NCBI GenBank assembly: GCA_036003365.1
Contig: DASYSL010000037.1
Location: forward strand, 1 to 16,369
Length of the DNA stretch: 16,369 bases
Direction: 5' to 3'
DNA from: DASYSL01 sp036003365
GTDB lineage: Bacteria > Eisenbacteria > RBG-16-71-46 > DASYSL01
Below, in pieces: positions 14,034 to 16,369 of this stretch; positions within the stretch are counted from its first letter, which is position 1, and every line of letters starts with the position of its first letter. A model generated the notes under the pieces. The model saw only the letters and a program-made list of their open reading frames with translations. It ran no database searches and had not been told where the DNA came from. Made by a program: the position numbers and the translations under genes.

Positions 14034-14092
14034 CGCACATTCCATCGACACTCCCACCCGTGGTCGGCGAAGAAGGCGCTGGGCGAAGCCTC

Positions 14093-14101
14093 TGCTATTC
14101 T
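14093..14101 (+). promoter_or_regulatory. Extended -10 (TGC-TATTCT) for the DinB-like gene
   Basis: TGC (14093-14095) precedes TATTCT (14096-14101), 50 nt upstream of the ATG at 14152. The same TGn-extended pattern appears before two other genes in this window. No clear -35 is present. Confidence 0.4.
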
Positions 14102-14151
14102 GGCTGCCTGGCGTGGCAACCTACGTTTTCCATTCCATTCAGGGGGGAGAG

Positions 14152-14643
14152 ATGAATCAGCGTTCCGAAGCATTGGCGCAACGCCTCGAGCAGGGAGCGG
14201 CGGCCCTCGCCGCCTTCGCCAAGACGCTTTCCGACACGGAATGGCAGGCTCGCCTGCCGCACGACGGCCGCAAGATGGGCGTCGTCGTGCACCACGTGGC
14301 CAACATGTATCCAATCGAGATGGATCTGACGGGGGCCATCGCAGCGGGTAAGCCGATCGAGGGCGTGACGCACGAGGTGGTGGCCGACATCAATGCCAAG
14401 CACGCCAAGGAGTTCGACGGCGTGACGCTGCAGCAGGCGCTCGACCTTCTGGCGAAGAACAGCGCCGCGGCAGCAGCGGGCATTCGTGCTCTGAGCGACA
14501 GCCAGCTCGAACAGGCGAGCACGAATTCGTACTACTACGACGCACCGGTCACGTGTCAGTTCTGGGTGGAAGACCATCCCATGCGCCACAGCTTCCATCA
14601 CCTGGGCAAGATGAAGGCGGCGGTCCAGAAGCTGCGCGGCTAG
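14152..14643 (+). CDS. DinB/YfiT-like four-helix protein
   Basis: 163 aa, cytoplasmic. The all-helical profile and histidine placement fit the DinB-like superfamily, whose members bind a metal through three His residues and often act as thiol-dependent transferases. Candidate ligands are His47 or His48 (VVVHHVANMYPIE), His146 and His150 in EDHPMRHSFHHLGKM (140-154). No substrate can be assigned. The ATG at 14152 was chosen because AGGGGGGAGAG stands directly upstream; the frame is open back to 13972, but that part is Arg-rich and overlaps the predicted terminator and promoter. Convergent with the channel gene, with only 13 nt between stops. Confidence 0.78.
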   Translation: MNQRSEALAQRLEQGAAALAAFAKTLSDTEWQARLPHDGRKMGVVVHHVANMYPIEMDLTGAIAAGKPIEGVTHEVVADINAKHAKEFDGVTLQQALDLLAKNSAAAAAGIRALSDSQLEQASTNSYYYDAPVTCQFWVEDHPMRHSFHHLGKMKAAVQKLRG

Positions 14644-14656
14644 GAGCGCGGCTAGG
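14634..14656. repeat. 12-bp tandem duplication at the DinB-like stop codon
   Basis: GCGCGGCTAGG occurs at 14634-14644 and again at 14646-14656, 12 nt apart, so the TAG stop with its flanks has been duplicated, probably by replication slippage. It merges into the perfect palindrome GGCTAG-G-CTAGCC (14650-14662), which reaches into the stop of the convergent channel gene and could act as a short bidirectional 3' hairpin. Confidence 0.6.
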
Positions 14657-15406
14657 CTAGCCTTCGCCCTGCGCGGCACGCGTGCCTTCGGCCGTGGGGG
14701 GTCCTTTCAGGATCCACTCGAACGCCACGCCGATCATGGCTCCCGCGAGGGGGCCGAGCACGTAGATCCAAGTCGTGTGGAAATCGCCACGGACCAGATC
14801 GGGCCCGAGGGAGCGCGCGGGATTCATCGAGGCGCCGCTCATCGGCCCGGCCCACAGGCCGGCGAGCGCGACGTAGCCACCCACGGCGATGGCGGCGTTG
14901 GGGCCGACGTTGCGCGCTCCCGACGCCGTGCCGAGGATTGTGTTGACGAGCCCTGCCGTCAGGACGATCTCGAGCGCCAGGCAGGAGAGCGTCGCGAACC
15001 CGGCTCTCGGCAGGGTCGCGCCCAGGTCGGCCACCGGCCCGAAGACCATGCGCACGAAGCATGCGGCCGCGGCCGCCCCCACGATCTGGGCGATGAGATA
15101 ACCGGGCACGCGTCGCCAGGGAAAGTTTCCGCGCGTGGCGAAAGCCAGCGTGACCGCCGGATTGATATGGGCGCCGCTCACCGATCCCATGAAGTAGATC
15201 GCCGCCATGACGAGGAGCCCGGGTGCGGCCGCGGCGATGGCTGGATTCAACTCGGTCGTGGTGCGCGACACGACCGCGGCGCCGCAGGCCACGAGGGTCA
15301 GCAGGAACGTTCCCCAGAGCTCGGCGAACAGCCGCCGACCCTCGTGCTTGGGATCGAGGAAGTCCCGCGATGCCTTTTGCGTCACGGGGTCCGGTGGGTT
15401 CGTCAT
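14657..15406 (-). CDS. MIP-family channel (aquaporin/glycerol facilitator-like)
   Basis: 249 aa, six transmembrane helices plus two half-helices. Both NPA boxes are intact: SGAHINPAVTLA (77-88, Asn82) and SGASMNPARSLGPD (190-203, Asn195), with the selectivity Arg198. By family knowledge it passes water or small neutral solutes across the inner membrane. By position from the NPA boxes, the other selectivity-filter residues appear to be Pro62, Gly183 and Ala192, unlike both AqpZ (Phe/His/Thr) and GlpF (Trp/Gly/Phe), so the substrate is uncertain. The start has a poor Shine-Dalgarno. It lies 38 nt downstream of the M13 peptidase on the same strand and may be co-transcribed with it. Confidence 0.9.
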   Translation of the reverse strand: MTNPPDPVTQKASRDFLDPKHEGRRLFAELWGTFLLTLVACGAAVVSRTTTELNPAIAAAAPGLLVMAAIYFMGSVSGAHINPAVTLAFATRGNFPWRRVPGYLIAQIVGAAAAACFVRMVFGPVADLGATLPRAGFATLSCLALEIVLTAGLVNTILGTASGARNVGPNAAIAVGGYVALAGLWAGPMSGASMNPARSLGPDLVRGDFHTTWIYVLGPLAGAMIGVAFEWILKGPPTAEGTRAAQGEG

Positions 15407-15444
15407 ACGACGAGCTTATCCGGCCTGAGCGCTCGCGGCGACGG

Positions 15445-16369
15445 CTACCAGATTTTGACGCGCACGCTATCCGCGCGGTACATGGGATCCCCAGGCTGGA
15501 CGCCATAGGCTTGATAGAACTCGGGCATGTTGCTGACCGGTCCAATCACGCGCAGGAACGACGGCGCATGGACGTCGGTCTTCACGCGCATCGCGAGGTT
15601 CTCGGGCCGGATCTGGTTCATCCAGGAAAGGGCCCAGCCGATGAAGTAGCGCTGAGCCGGCGTGTACCCGCCGATGGGCTTGCCTTCCTTGTATTCCTTG
15701 GTCTTGGTGAATGCGTCCCAGCCGAGCTGGATGCCGCCCAGATCGGCGATGTTCTCGCCCTGCGTGGCTTCGCCGTTCACGTGCAGCGTGTCGACGGCCA
15801 CGTAAGCGTTGTATTGCGCCACGATCTTCTTCGCCCGCTGCTTGAACTCCTTTTCGTCCTGAGGCGTCCACCAGTTCTTCAGGTTGCCCTTCTCGTCGAA
15901 CTGGCGGCCTTCGTCGTCGAATCCGTGCGTGATCTCGTGGCCGATCGTGCTCCCCGCCGCATAGCCGTAGACCAGGGCGTCGTCGACGAGCGAGTCGGGG
16001 ATGCCGGGCAGAATGAAGGCGGCGGCCGGCAGCACGATCTCGTTGTTCGAGGAGTTGTAGTACGCATTGTAGGTCTGCGGAGTCATTTCCCACTCGGTGC
16101 GATCGACCGGCTTGTGGAGCTTGGCGATGTAGTAGTCGCTCAGCCACACGTTGCCGTGCATGGCGTTCCCCAGGAAAGACTGGCGCGTGACCTGATAGTT
16201 CGAGTAGTCCTTCCACTTCTGCGGGTAACCAACCTTCTTCCTCACCGCGTCCAGCTTCTTGAGCGCCCGCTCCTTGGTGGGCGCACTCATCCAGTCGAGG
16301 TTGCGGATGCGAGCGCGAAACGCGTCGAAGACATTGGCGGTCAAATTCTCGTAGCGCGCCTTCGCACGC
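15445..16369 (-). CDS. M13 (neprilysin/PepO-like) zinc metallopeptidase, C-terminal part
   Basis: Partial: the frame is open to the right edge of the window, so the N-terminal half and start are missing; the 308 visible codons are the catalytic end. The zinc site is GHEITHGFDDEGRQFD, with HEITH encoded at 15939-15925 and the third ligand Glu in GENIADLGG (about 15756). NAYYNSSNNEIVLPAA is the M13 substrate-binding strand (NAYY in place of neprilysin NAFY), and DVHAPSFLRVIGPVSN contains the conserved transition-state His. The C-terminus is VRVKIW, matching the usual CxxW end without the Cys, as in many bacterial members. These enzymes cleave peptides outside the cytoplasm; a signal or lipobox cannot be checked here. 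Confidence 0.93.
   Translation of the reverse strand, partial: RAKARYENLTANVFDAFRARIRNLDWMSAPTKERALKKLDAVRKKVGYPQKWKDYSNYQVTRQSFLGNAMHGNVWLSDYYIAKLHKPVDRTEWEMTPQTYNAYYNSSNNEIVLPAAAFILPGIPDSLVDDALVYGYAAGSTIGHEITHGFDDEGRQFDEKGNLKNWWTPQDEKEFKQRAKKIVAQYNAYVAVDTLHVNGEATQGENIADLGGIQLGWDAFTKTKEYKEGKPIGGYTPAQRYFIGWALSWMNQIRPENLAMRVKTDVHAPSFLRVIGPVSNMPEFYQAYGVQPGDPMYRADSVRVKIW

Noticed and set aside
13972..14151. N-terminal extension of the DinB-like protein
   Set aside because: Arg-rich, overlaps a predicted terminator and promoter, and the ATG at 14152 has a strong Shine-Dalgarno.
1..16369. CRISPR arrays, tRNA or rRNA genes, insertion sequences, phage genes
   Set aside because: No spaced direct repeats, cloverleaf-like sequences, transposase or phage motifs were seen on either strand. 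Composition looks uniform, with no sign of a recent island.

Overview
The window is GC-rich with strong third-position GC bias. Its gene content (DUF4142 lipoprotein, DUF4386 membrane proteins, DinB-like protein, M13 peptidase, TIG-repeat secreted protein, many hybrid histidine kinases) suggests a Gram-negative soil-type bacterium. Acidobacteriota, or a related deep lineage such as Myxococcota, is my best guess; this is inference from style, because no rRNA or other taxonomic marker is present. Coding density is high, and no gene-free stretch exceeds 200 bases. I found no tRNA, rRNA, IS element or CRISPR array.

Region 1 (30-6385, + strand) is a tightly packed six-gene operon encoding a stressosome-type partner-switching module joined to two-component signalling. 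The order is RsbR-like co-antagonist, RsbS antagonist, RsbT switch kinase, a fused ATPase/PP2C phosphatase (RsbX-like), a hybrid kinase carrying an extra RsbT-like ATPase domain at its N-terminus (RsbT-like/HisKA/HATPase/REC/REC), and a REC/HisKA/HATPase/REC kinase. Genes are 4 nt apart or overlap (20, 10, 4 and 4 nt), so translational coupling is likely. No RsbU, RsbV, RsbW or SigB is visible, so the output is probably phosphotransfer rather than a sigma factor. A palindromic hairpin closes the operon.

Region 2 (6453-7855, - strand) holds a DUF4142 lipoprotein and a conserved hypothetical protein that may be translated from a leaderless GTG. Region 3 (8012-10027, +) is a stand-alone PAS-PAS-HisKA-HATPase-REC kinase whose catalytic core resembles the last kinase of the operon. 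Region 4 (10087-12421, -) encodes a secreted three-TIG-repeat protein and a small tail-anchored protein with a duplicated motif. Region 5 (12599-13953, +) is a translationally coupled pair of DUF4386 membrane proteins, preceded by a 31-bp near-perfect palindrome and a structured leader. Region 6 holds a DinB-like protein (14152-14643, +), a MIP-family channel (14657-15406, -) and the C-terminal part of an M13 zinc metallopeptidase that runs off the right edge (15445-16369, -).

The most interesting system is the stressosome operon. Three separate RsbT-fold ATPase domains lie in three consecutive genes, one of them fused to a full histidine kinase. That offers a direct physical link between stressosome partner switching and a phosphorelay.
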